A stretch of DNA of 64,000 nucleotides from JAAZHD01 sp012510895. Its GTDB lineage: Bacteria > Bacillota > Clostridia > Caldicoprobacterales > DTU083. Under the pieces are notes generated by a model. That model did not search any database and was not told where the DNA came from. It worked only from the letters and a program-made list of their open reading frames with translations. The stretch spans positions 49,943 through 113,942 of the forward strand of contig JBMNJC010000014.1 of NCBI GenBank assembly GCA_050951465.1, given 5' to 3'. A program made the position numbers and the translations under genes. Below are positions 7,914 to 16,354 of the stretch, piece after piece (the stretch's first letter is position 1; the number at the start of each line of letters is the position of its first letter).

Positions 7914-9425
7914 CTAAAGCTTTAGTCTTTTCACCCGGGGAGGAGGGGTATTTAAAGGGTCGTACTCATCATAAACCATGGGTATTCCCAGCCCTTTGGC
8001 ATACATTTCGTTGGTGGTCATAAGATCCTCCCGGTTCACCTGGGAAATTGATGTTTTGCCAAGGGCTTTGATGCCTTCACCCATTTCCAGTTTGCAGGAT
8101 TCGAAAAAGTTTTGTAAAGATTTTGCACCCAATTCAATATCAAACTTGTCAGACATGCCTTTACCATACCAGGTTAAGGAGGTAGGGGGTTCAAAGGGCA
8201 GAGTCTTGTGGAGCTGGTTATGAGCAATGGCTACCAGGGCTGCGGCTCCTACCTGGCAGGCATCAGCACCCAGGGCTTTTACTTTCAAAGCGTCTCCGGG
8301 TGTACGGATTCGGCCTGAGGCAATGAGGGAAACCCGATCCCGAAAGCCGTGCTTCTCCAGCCACCTTGCTGCCCTGTGTATGGCAAAAACAGTCGGGACA
8401 CCAAAATCATCCTGCAGTATTGGCGGAGATCCCTTGGTGGCTGCTTCAGCTCCGTCCAATATGATAAAATCTACATCGCTGTTGCAGATCCAGCAGAGAT
8501 CTGCTTCCAGATACTTGCCGGCTGCAATCTTTACTCCGATAGGAACTCCGCCGGTAATATTGCGCAGCTTATCCACAAGGTTTTTTAACTCCTCCGGTCT
8601 TTGCACTTCCGGCTGTCGTGAATATGTAATTAAATCCTGCCCTTTTTGAATTTTAAATTCTTTGCGCAGCTCAGGGTTTATTTGTTGGGCTTTCATTATA
8701 AATCCCACCCCTCCGTATGAACCCTGACCCAACTGGATTTCCACTGCATGGCATTTTCGAATGATATCATGGGGTTTAGGCCAATTGCCCCTGTCGTACT
8801 GGAACATTATTTTATCTGCCAGGCCTAAAACTTCCGGCACAGTGGCCCCTGCACCGGTGTTGAAAACCACACCGGCAGCACCGCATCCCTTGGCCATGGC
8901 AATTTTAACCTGTTTGCTCAGCGCAACTCCATAGGCCATCGGCGCCAGCATCATGAAGTGATTAGTATGCAGGGGCTTTTTTGCATATTTTCCGATGGTT
9001 ATTGAGAAATCAATGTCTGTATCTACTTCAGTGGGCAAGGTGTCTATCTGGGCGATATTAAACTTCAAATCATCCAGACCGGGAAATTGATTTACTGGCC
9101 CCATAGGTCTTTCTATCATCTTTCCTTCATTTGCCCTGAGCTCGGTTTCCAGTACCACCCGGGGCCCTATGCGCATTGTTGAAGTTACTGCTTCAGCCAG
9201 ATTGTTGTCATAGTTTACATTGGTTATAGTTTTCAAAAAACTGTTAAAAATTTTATTAACAGCTAAGTGGCCCAGATATTTGATTCCCAGAACTCCAAGA
9301 ATTCCGGCGGCTCCAATGACTCCTGCCGTTATTAAAATCTTTTCAGCTTCCTTATTTTTACGAACGGCCAGGGCTGCAATCTCAGCAGCCAGCTGTTTTT
9401 CCAGGGCAGACTTTTGTATATTCAA
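7914..9425 (-). CDS. FMN-binding glutamate-synthase-like protein, membrane-anchored
   Basis: The 503-residue protein has an N-terminal hydrophobic segment (about 28-50) and then the FMN-binding TIM barrel of the glutamate synthase large subunit, with IPIGVKIAAGKYLEADL-type and GADACQVG segments. The glutaminase and GXGXG domains are absent. The CX5CX4C motif that holds the 3Fe-4S cluster after the GAD segment in typical relatives is also missing: the region reads GADACQVGAAALVAIAHNQL. A glutamate synthase reaction should therefore not be assumed. The start is TTG at 9425, 11 bases after GGAGG; a nearby ATG is out of frame. Confidence 0.8.
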   Translation of the reverse strand: MNIQKSALEKQLAAEIAALAVRKNKEAEKILITAGVIGAAGILGVLGIKYLGHLAVNKIFNSFLKTITNVNYDNNLAEAVTSTMRIGPRVVLETELRANEGKMIERPMGPVNQFPGLDDLKFNIAQIDTLPTEVDTDIDFSITIGKYAKKPLHTNHFMMLAPMAYGVALSKQVKIAMAKGCGAAGVVFNTGAGATVPEVLGLADKIMFQYDRGNWPKPHDIIRKCHAVEIQLGQGSYGGVGFIMKAQQINPELRKEFKIQKGQDLITYSRQPEVQRPEELKNLVDKLRNITGGVPIGVKIAAGKYLEADLCWICNSDVDFIILDGAEAATKGSPPILQDDFGVPTVFAIHRAARWLEKHGFRDRVSLIASGRIRTPGDALKVKALGADACQVGAAALVAIAHNQLHKTLPFEPPTSLTWYGKGMSDKFDIELGAKSLQNFFESCKLEMGEGIKALGKTSISQVNREDLMTTNEMYAKGLGIPMVYDEYDPLNTPPPRVKRLKL

Positions 9426-9705
9426 GTTTCATGCAACCTCCCATAATCTTGCTCCTATTAGTATGGGAATGTGTAAAGATAATCATACTCGAGCAGCTTA
9501 AGTAATAAATCTTTTATAAGAAATGTTACTTTTTTGTGACTAATATTTACAATTGGGGCATAGGAGTTTCACTTTTTCCCATTGCTGCCTTATGATATAA
9601 TTATGTCCATGTAATACATGTGTGTTTTGAAATAAAGGAACTGTTTGAACATCTGCCTCAGGGAAAGTTTAAAGTATTTAAATAGTTAGTTTGGGGGAAT
9701 ATATA

Positions 9706-11568
9706 ATGAAAATCAATTTTAATAAAAGGCTTGTAAGTATTCTGCTATGCTTAATGCTGATTGGCTTGCAGGTTTTTGTTCCGGACGTAATTGTCCATGC
9801 CCAGGAAGAGTTAAAGGTTTCGACCGAAATAACCGGCCTGACTGTCCTTATCAATAATGAACCTTATGTCGCAGCTATGAGCAATTATTCTGTTAAATAT
9901 CAGCTGACTAATAACAGCAGTTCTGAGATGAAGGATATTCAGATTTTTGAAAGAGCGCCGGGGGCAGGTGATTTCAAGCAAATTTATATCAGCGGGAAAG
10001 CAAGTCTTCAGAATGGTGAAAGCCTGACAGCCATAGGAGCCTCCATAAAAGCGGATCCTGAAGACAGTCCTGCGGCAGTGGAATATAAAATTGTATATAC
10101 CATAGAGGGACAGGAACGGACATCTATTCAGGGGTATACCCCGGTTCATATTATTCAGACCGACTTCAGGGTAAATTACACCGCCAGTGTAAGCGGTCCG
10201 GTATTTAAAGGAGAACAGGTAACCTTAAAGGCCGAGGTGGAATCCGTCTCCAATGTGACCCTTTATAATATTACCGTTACCGACACGGATTTGGGAGAAG
10301 AAATCGGAATTATAGATGTACTTGAGCCGGGCAGAAAAGCAACGGTTCAAAAAACCCTTTCCCTTGAAAAATCCACTTTAGGGAATCTGGACATAATTTT
10401 CGATGATCCTGTGGGTGTTTCCCAGCCTGTGAGAAAGCACGTGAAAACCGATCTTGTGATACAGGTAAGAGAGGATGCCCCGGTTTCATCCCTGAATGTC
10501 AGCGGTAATACTAAACAACGTCTGATACCCGGGCCTGCCCAGGTGGATTTTGAACTTATAATCAAGAATACCGGAAACACACAATTGAATGATCTTAAAT
10601 GCTTGGACTGGAACGGAAAGGAATTGCATACTCAGAAAGAACTTAAACCGGGTGAAGAAATTACAGTAACCTTTGCAGGCAAAATAGAGCCTGAAGAGAC
10701 TTATGATGTACTGGTACAGGCCAGGGTAGAAAACAGTCTTCAGCAGATTCAGTCCAACTGGTCCTTCAGGTTGGGGAAACTGGAACCCAAAGTAGAAATT
10801 CAGCGAAAGCTTTCTGTTGAAGAAATAAAAAAAGGAGAGCCTTTTGAACTGGAGTATGTACTTCGCAACATCGGTAATGTAGAACTTTTGGATATAAAAA
10901 TCAGCGAAACTTCATTCGGAGAAGTCACCACTCTGGATAAACTGGCTGTAGGCCAGGAAGTAACCTTCAGCAAGGAACTTGTGCTAAACGAAAGTACATT
11001 CAGCAGAACCATACTGACTGCCTTGGATGCAGAAACAGAAAAAGAATACAGCTATGAGTCTGCCGATATGGGATTTGTGGTAGGCGGCCAGGGAGAAGGG
11101 GTTCCCCTGCAGGCCTTGTCCATAATACTTCAAACGGAGCAGGAAACTTTGAACAGGCCCGGTTCTGTTGAAATGGAATGCATTATAGAAAATACGGGTC
11201 AGGAACCGCTGTATAACCTGATACTAACCTTAATGGAGCGGGAAATGGTAATCGATAATATTGCGGTTTTGGAACCCGGTGAGAAAAAAACCATTTCCAT
11301 ACCTGCCGTTCGTATTGAAGAAACGGAGATATTCTGGGTGGCAGCCAACGGGCTGGGTGCAGATCACCAGAAATTTACCGCAGAAAGCGAGCCCCTTACC
11401 ATAACCTTGTCGGAAAGCGGTCTTTCCGGTCAGTTCAGTATATTGAGGACAGTACTGATTGTTATCATACTATTGTGTATACTGGTAATTGGTGTGCTGG
11501 TTTATACTTTGAGAGACTCCATTAAACTTCCCTTCCGGAAAAGAAAAGATGATATCCGCAGAAGATAA
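9706..11568 (+). CDS. Secreted, membrane-anchored protein with five Ig-like (CARDB/DUF11-type) repeats
   Basis: From ATG 9706 (GGGGGAA upstream) the protein has 620 residues. A signal peptide with a long hydrophobic core is followed by about five repeats of 100-120 residues. Each contains a strand resembling YxLxNxGNxxLxDIxI and a later LxPGE turn, which is typical of CARDB or DUF11 beta-sandwiches. A single membrane segment about 575-597 and a short basic tail anchor it in the membrane with the repeats outside. The gene is followed, within 53 bases, by an ECF sigma factor and its anti-sigma factor, so it may be part of the envelope state sensed by them. Confidence 0.78.
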   Translation: MKINFNKRLVSILLCLMLIGLQVFVPDVIVHAQEELKVSTEITGLTVLINNEPYVAAMSNYSVKYQLTNNSSSEMKDIQIFERAPGAGDFKQIYISGKASLQNGESLTAIGASIKADPEDSPAAVEYKIVYTIEGQERTSIQGYTPVHIIQTDFRVNYTASVSGPVFKGEQVTLKAEVESVSNVTLYNITVTDTDLGEEIGIIDVLEPGRKATVQKTLSLEKSTLGNLDIIFDDPVGVSQPVRKHVKTDLVIQVREDAPVSSLNVSGNTKQRLIPGPAQVDFELIIKNTGNTQLNDLKCLDWNGKELHTQKELKPGEEITVTFAGKIEPEETYDVLVQARVENSLQQIQSNWSFRLGKLEPKVEIQRKLSVEEIKKGEPFELEYVLRNIGNVELLDIKISETSFGEVTTLDKLAVGQEVTFSKELVLNESTFSRTILTALDAETEKEYSYESADMGFVVGGQGEGVPLQALSIILQTEQETLNRPGSVEMECIIENTGQEPLYNLILTLMEREMVIDNIAVLEPGEKKTISIPAVRIEETEIFWVAANGLGADHQKFTAESEPLTITLSESGLSGQFSILRTVLIVIILLCILVIGVLVYTLRDSIKLPFRKRKDDIRRR

Positions 11569-11620
11569 AAGGAGGCTTTTCGAATTTGTTGACAGCAAAG
11601 GGAAGCCAAGGGGGATGATC

Positions 11621-12214
11621 ATGAGCAGTGAAAACGAAGAGATTCAGCTGATAGAAGAGGCAAAAAAAGGCGATCTTGCTGCCTTTGAAAAACTGATATT
11701 GTCCTATGAAAAGATGATATACAACTACTGCCTGCGCATGACCAACAGCCGGGAAGATGCAGAGGATCTGACTCAGGAGGTTTTTATAAGGTTATATAAA
11801 AGCCTTAAAAGGTTCAGAGGCCGAAGCAAGTTTTCCACTTATGTCTACCGGATAGCCCATAATATTTGCATTGATCACTATCGTAAGTCAAAGGTGGGCA
11901 TCATTTTCTTGTCTCAGCCTAAAAACTCAGAAGATGACCGGGAAATGGATTTGCCGGCAGCTGAACCGTCTCCGGAAGAAACAGCACTTCAAAAAGAACA
12001 GCAGGAGTTGCTGCTTCAATGTATTGCGCAGCTCAAACCTAATTACCGCACGATTATAGTCCTGCGGGAAATACAGGAGCGCAGTTATGAAGAAATTGCA
12101 GAGATTCTGAACATGCCATTGGGCACTGTTAAATCCCATCTCAGTCGGGCGAGGACAGCTCTTCGGGAAGCAGTCCGTCCACTTTTGAAAGGAGGCGATG
12201 GACATGCGTTGTGA
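11621..12214 (+). CDS. ECF-type RNA polymerase sigma factor
   Basis: The 197-residue product has sigma-70 region 2 (about 20-90, with EDLTQEVFIRLY and FSTYVYRIAHN) and region 4 (about 130-185, with YEEIAEILNMPLGTVKSHLSRAR), joined by an acidic linker. Region 1 is absent, as usual for ECF (SigW-like) factors. ATG 11621 follows AAGGGGG; the frame is open to an ATG at 11549 inside the preceding gene, but that one has no good ribosome binding site. It overlaps the next gene, its anti-sigma factor, which points to translational coupling. Confidence 0.93.
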   Translation: MSSENEEIQLIEEAKKGDLAAFEKLILSYEKMIYNYCLRMTNSREDAEDLTQEVFIRLYKSLKRFRGRSKFSTYVYRIAHNICIDHYRKSKVGIIFLSQPKNSEDDREMDLPAAEPSPEETALQKEQQELLLQCIAQLKPNYRTIIVLREIQERSYEEIAEILNMPLGTVKSHLSRARTALREAVRPLLKGGDGHAL

Positions 12215-13052
12215 TAACTATAAAAAGTGGATTAACGATGCTCTGGATGGAACCTTATCCGAAAAGCAGAAACTTGAGTTTGAAAAGCACCTGGATTCTT
12301 GTTCCGATTGTGCACGGGAAACGGAAGAAGGATATAAGCTAAAGCAGCTTTTGCGTAATGTGGCGGAAGCAGAACTGCCTTCTGACTTTAAGAAAAAGCT
12401 GCACAGCAGGCTGCTCCTGGCACAACAGGAGGAAAATGAAGGCAGAAAACCCTGGATAAAGTGGACGGCAGGTTTGGCAGCTGTATTTGCATTGGTGTTT
12501 TCCATATATAAATTCCTTAATATTGCTGGAGTCCCGCAAAGAGGCAATGAAGGCATGTATGATTATCAAATAGCTGTTGATGATTCAAAGCAGGATCCGT
12601 CCCCTGCTGCCGGTTCACCGGATGGACATGATGAAAATCCGGAAGAGTATTTTGGCGAGGCAAATTATTATACAGAAGATGCCGAAGATAATGGAGACAT
12701 ATCCATAGAAACTGAAGGAATTGATAACGGCTTGATCTCTGAAGGCAGGAATGCTGAATCAGAGGTAGAATCAGAGGTAAAAAGCGCCGATTATCATTTA
12801 TATATACTCCATACTGCAGATACTGACGATATTATCAATCAGATTACTGAATTGACTGATATATTTTCAGCAGAGGTTATAACAAAACAGGCTGATTTGG
12901 TTACCCTGAAGTTTTACCGGGAGGACCATACAGAACTGAATACCTTTCTGGTAAGATTGTCAGAACTGGGCAGATTAGAGCCGGACAAGCCGATCTATGG
13001 AGCTGACACCATAAATATACACATTGAAAGAATAGGTACTGTCGAACCTTGA
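12204..13052 (+). CDS. Anti-sigma factor with zinc-binding N-terminus
   Basis: The 282-residue protein begins with a ZAS-type (zf-HC2) domain, HLDSCSDC, preceded by an early cysteine. One membrane segment follows (about 93-110), then an acidic low-complexity linker rich in Asp and Glu, and finally an extracytoplasmic alpha/beta domain (about 190-282) with YHLYILHTADTDDI. By family it should bind and inhibit the sigma factor encoded just upstream, with release on an envelope signal. GGAGG at 12191-12195 sits 8 bases before ATG 12204 and only 2 before ATG 12198, so the former is chosen. Confidence 0.88.
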   Translation: MRCDNYKKWINDALDGTLSEKQKLEFEKHLDSCSDCARETEEGYKLKQLLRNVAEAELPSDFKKKLHSRLLLAQQEENEGRKPWIKWTAGLAAVFALVFSIYKFLNIAGVPQRGNEGMYDYQIAVDDSKQDPSPAAGSPDGHDENPEEYFGEANYYTEDAEDNGDISIETEGIDNGLISEGRNAESEVESEVKSADYHLYILHTADTDDIINQITELTDIFSAEVITKQADLVTLKFYREDHTELNTFLVRLSELGRLEPDKPIYGADTINIHIERIGTVEP

Positions 13053-13099
13053 AAATGATATATTTTCCATAAAAAATCTATATAAAGGGAATAAACCAT

Positions 13100-13167
13100 T
13101 TGGTTCCTGTGAATAATATACTTAACAAATTATGGGAGGACAGATTAAATACAGAAGGAGGAACCAA
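13100..13167 (+). repeat. Inverted repeat that could hide the ribosome binding site
   Basis: TTGGTTCCT at 13100-13108 is the exact reverse complement of AGGAACCAA at 13159-13167, which partly overlaps the AAGGAGG of the following gene. The loop is about 50 bases. Pairing in the leader mRNA would cover part of the Shine-Dalgarno sequence. Confidence 0.35.
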
Positions 13168-13170
13168 GTT

Positions 13171-14124
13171 ATGGCAAGGGAAGAAGCTCTTATGGAAAAT
13201 ATAGCAGGGACAGACAAAAGTGAATTGCATCCGGACCTGGTGTCTATTATGAAAGAGGAGGTCGGAAAAGCCAGACAGAACAGAATACCCATCATAAGGG
13301 CCTTTGATGAAATTGCCCGCCGTTCAGGTTTAAAAGCTAATACAATCCGTAATTATTACTACCGTTATCTGCATGTAAGTGATGAGAAGGAACATGTAAG
13401 TACGGAAAATTCGGTGCCTCTGCAGGCCGGTGAAGAAGCCATCGGCAGACCCTTTACCGAAGAGGAAACCAGGGCAATGATGAGAGAAATGCTGATTTCT
13501 CAGGCAAGAGGTGAATCTGTTCGCAGCTGTGCCAATCGATTAGGTAATGGCAGCAAGAGAATGTTAATACGGTACCAGAACAAATATCGCAGCATTATTG
13601 CCAGAAAACCTGAATATGTAGAAGACGTGATCAGGGAACTGGAGGCGGAAGGTATACCCTGTTATAACCCATATACACGTAAGAAAGCTTCCAAAGCGGG
13701 AAAAAACAAAAATATATCGGCAGGCAAAATGGCAGATGCACAGCCTGCTTTAAGCGGAGGAGAACAGCTGGTGGATTGGATTAGTGAGTTTGTTTCCAAT
13801 ATAAACAGTATACCGCTGAGTTCTATACAGGATTTTTTCAAGGGTCTTCGGGATCTTTCCGTTCTTGCCGCAGGAAACCGCAGCTATATAAAGCGGATGG
13901 AAAAGTATGAGCAGCAGGTTGAAAAACTGAATAATCAGGTTCTCTTGATGGAGGCCGGTTTGAATAAAAACCGCAGTGATAATCAGCTGCTTGGCAGCAA
14001 ACTGAATGAGTTGACCGAGATTAATCAAAGGTTTCTGAATCTATCAGATGCCGAGAAGCTTTCAACGCTAACAGAATATCTGTCGGAATTGGAATCCTGT
14101 TTAAACAGGCAGGCTGCTGATTAA
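13171..14124 (+). CDS. Unrecognised protein with two helix-turn-helix-like regions and a coiled coil
   Basis: From ATG 13171 the protein has 317 residues. An N-terminal helical region contains IRAFDEIARRSGLKANTIRNYYYRYL, which reads as a helix-turn-helix. A second helical region (about 85-135) has RSCANRLGNGSKRMLIRYQNKYR of a similar kind. A basic linker and a C-terminal leucine-rich coiled coil (about 230-310) follow. The composition suggests a sequence-specific DNA-binding protein that multimerises, perhaps a regulator or chromosome-organising factor; no known family was recognised. AAGGAGG is 9 bases before the chosen start. A strong terminator follows, so it is monocistronic. Confidence 0.7.
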   Translation: MAREEALMENIAGTDKSELHPDLVSIMKEEVGKARQNRIPIIRAFDEIARRSGLKANTIRNYYYRYLHVSDEKEHVSTENSVPLQAGEEAIGRPFTEEETRAMMREMLISQARGESVRSCANRLGNGSKRMLIRYQNKYRSIIARKPEYVEDVIRELEAEGIPCYNPYTRKKASKAGKNKNISAGKMADAQPALSGGEQLVDWISEFVSNINSIPLSSIQDFFKGLRDLSVLAAGNRSYIKRMEKYEQQVEKLNNQVLLMEAGLNKNRSDNQLLGSKLNELTEINQRFLNLSDAEKLSTLTEYLSELESCLNRQAAD

Positions 14125-14173
14125 AATCATTTTAACTTAATATTTGCCAATAACCTGACAAAGGCGAAATAAA

Positions 14174-14208
14174 TACCGGCGCAGAAGAGGAGGCCGGTAA
14201 TTTTTTTT
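14174..14208 (+). terminator. Intrinsic terminator
   Basis: A 7-bp G+C-rich stem (14174-14180 with 14193-14199) is followed by A and eight T. It ends the gene of the helix-turn-helix/coiled-coil protein. Confidence 0.8.
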
Positions 14209-14349
14209 GTTTATGAGACGGAAACCATATAAAGAAAAAAAGGGGCAGGAATAAATGATGCTCTTGTAGAATATATGTTCCAATATACTCGATAATCCAT
14301 ATAAATGAAGTTGTTGATGAAATGCATACAGCAGGAGGTACAGGCAGAT

Positions 14350-15015
14350 ATGCATGAAGGTCACAGGGACAGACTTAGAAACCGCTTTCTGGCAGAAGGA
14401 CTGGATAACTTTAACCAGCATCAAATACTGGAACTTTTATTGTTCTATACTATACCCAGAAGGGATACCAACCCTATAGCCCATAATCTAATTAAACAAT
14501 ATGGTTCCCTGCCTGCTGTCCTGGAAGCAGGATACGAGAATCTTACCAAGGTTTCCGGGCTCAGTCACAATACAGCTGTTTTCCTGACACTGCTTCCGGA
14601 ACTGTGCAGACGTTATCTTAAAGAAAAATGGGGCGATAAGCCGGTTCTTAACAGCTCAGAAAAGGCGGGCAAATATGCTGTCACCCTGTTCTACGGCAGG
14701 CAGTACGAGGTCTTTTATGCAATCTGTATGGATTCACAGAACAGGGTTAACTATGCAGATTTGGTACATGAAGGCACTATAGATTCTGCGCCGGTATATC
14801 CCAGAGTGATTATAGAATCTGCATTGCGACATAAGGCAACGGGCATAATACTGGCTCATAATCATCCCGGAGGCAGTCTTAAACCGTCTTCTGCTGATAT
14901 AGATGCTACGAAAAGGATTAAGGCTGCATGCGAAACCATATCCGTCCGGGTTGTAGATCATATTATAGTGGCCGGAGATCAGTATTTCAGTTTTGCAGAT
15001 CGGGGGCTTATATAA
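14350..15015 (+). CDS. radC: RadC family JAB/MPN-domain protein
   Basis: The 221-residue protein begins MHEGHRDRLR, the usual RadC opening. It has a helix-hairpin-helix-like N-terminal half (about 15-85) and a C-terminal JAB1/MPN domain with the metal motif HNHPGGS about residue 173 followed by S-x2-D. Despite the name, a role in repair is not established; a metal-dependent hydrolase activity is inferred from the fold. The frame continues upstream to 14305, but GGAGG at 14334-14338 favours ATG 14350. It overlaps or abuts the next gene. Confidence 0.92.
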   Translation: MHEGHRDRLRNRFLAEGLDNFNQHQILELLLFYTIPRRDTNPIAHNLIKQYGSLPAVLEAGYENLTKVSGLSHNTAVFLTLLPELCRRYLKEKWGDKPVLNSSEKAGKYAVTLFYGRQYEVFYAICMDSQNRVNYADLVHEGTIDSAPVYPRVIIESALRHKATGIILAHNHPGGSLKPSSADIDATKRIKAACETISVRVVDHIIVAGDQYFSFADRGLI

Positions 15016-15016
15016 A

Positions 15017-16354
15017 TTGTCAATATTTCGATTTATTCACACTGCAGATATTCATTTAGGCAGTTTTTTGCATATCAGCGGTATGGAAAAGCATCCAAAA
15101 CTTAAAGAGCTCAGCCGGAAAGCAACTTACCAGGCTTTTGAGAATATATGCAATATTGCTGTTGAAAACAAAGCTGCTTTTATTTTAATTTCAGGCGATT
15201 TATATGACAGGGAAGCCAGGTCGGTGCGTGCAAACCGGTTCTTTGTGGATGCCTGCAGGAGGCTGGAAAAAGAAAGGATAAGGGTATTTGTAACAGCCGG
15301 CAATCATGATCCTGCTAAAGAATATAAGGAGCTTTTCCGATTGCCCGACAATGTTTACGTTTTTTCTGCTTCTGAACCTGAACTGATTTTAGTTAACGAT
15401 ACAGGCGGTGAACCGATAGCAGCCGTGTCAGGTCAGTCTTACGGGGAAAGGTGGGAGAGGTCTCCTCTGCATGCACACTATCCGGTTTCCGATGCCGATG
15501 TGTTTCGCATTGCCATGCTCCATACCCAGCTGGAAACCGGAAGAAGCAATTACATACCGGCCTCGTCAGCTGATTTATCCGGGCGCTCAGGTTTTGATTA
15601 CTGGGCCCTGGGCCATATTCACCAGCCTCAGATCATAAAGGAGGATAAGCCGGTTATTGCCTATTCGGGCGCACCCCAGGGGCGAGACTTTGGTGAGCAA
15701 GGACTTAAAGGCTGTTGGCTGGTTGAGGTGGAAAAAATAGGGGGTGTTAGCAGCTTCCGCGCCAATATGAAGTTTCAGGTCACCTCGCCGGTAATATATC
15801 ATACCTTTTTCATTGATATTGGCTGTCCGGAGCTGGCTGAGGCTGAGAGTTTTGATCAATTGGAAGCATATTTGATTGAAGAGGCAGAAAAACTGGAAGA
15901 AAAAATCCGGGCTGAGCATTCATTGGTAGAAGGCATATTGGTCAGATGGGAAATTGGTGGCCGGGGCAGGCTGCATTTTCTTTTTAGTGAAGATATTGAG
16001 GGGAGTCAGGATGAAATCCGCCGGCTGCTTCGTACATCACTGGGCCACAGATTTCCTTTTGTTTGGACAGATTCCGTTATCCTGCGAACCAAAGATCCGG
16101 CTGCAGAGGAAGTGCTGGTTCGTCATCCTATGCTTAAGGAATACCTGGATCAGATAATTATGGATATTAGACAGGGAGAACCTGCCCGAAAAAGTTTAAT
16201 ATCTCAGCTTGGGCAAATGTGGACGCAAAAAGCAGACTATGAAGATATGGACGAAAAGAGATTTTTTCTTGATGAATCCACTTTGGAGAATATGCTGGAT
16301 GAGGCCGTCCAGCTAATATTGAATGGCTTGATTGAGGCAGGGGGTCGGGAATAA
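15017..16354 (+). CDS. yhaO: SbcD/Mre11-like metallophosphoesterase, YhaO family
   Basis: The 445-residue protein shows the calcineurin-like phosphoesterase motifs in order: ADIHLG near residue 10, GDLYDR about 58, GNHDP about 95 and GHIHQP about 200, then a C-terminal capping domain. It should act as the nuclease partner of the ATPase encoded next, as SbcD does with SbcC. TTG 15017 has GGGGGC about 9 bases upstream; the earlier TTG at 14993 lies inside radC. Its stop codon overlaps the start of yhaN, which points to coupled translation. Confidence 0.88.
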   Translation: MSIFRFIHTADIHLGSFLHISGMEKHPKLKELSRKATYQAFENICNIAVENKAAFILISGDLYDREARSVRANRFFVDACRRLEKERIRVFVTAGNHDPAKEYKELFRLPDNVYVFSASEPELILVNDTGGEPIAAVSGQSYGERWERSPLHAHYPVSDADVFRIAMLHTQLETGRSNYIPASSADLSGRSGFDYWALGHIHQPQIIKEDKPVIAYSGAPQGRDFGEQGLKGCWLVEVEKIGGVSSFRANMKFQVTSPVIYHTFFIDIGCPELAEAESFDQLEAYLIEEAEKLEEKIRAEHSLVEGILVRWEIGGRGRLHFLFSEDIEGSQDEIRRLLRTSLGHRFPFVWTDSVILRTKDPAAEEVLVRHPMLKEYLDQIIMDIRQGEPARKSLISQLGQMWTQKADYEDMDEKRFFLDESTLENMLDEAVQLILNGLIEAGGRE

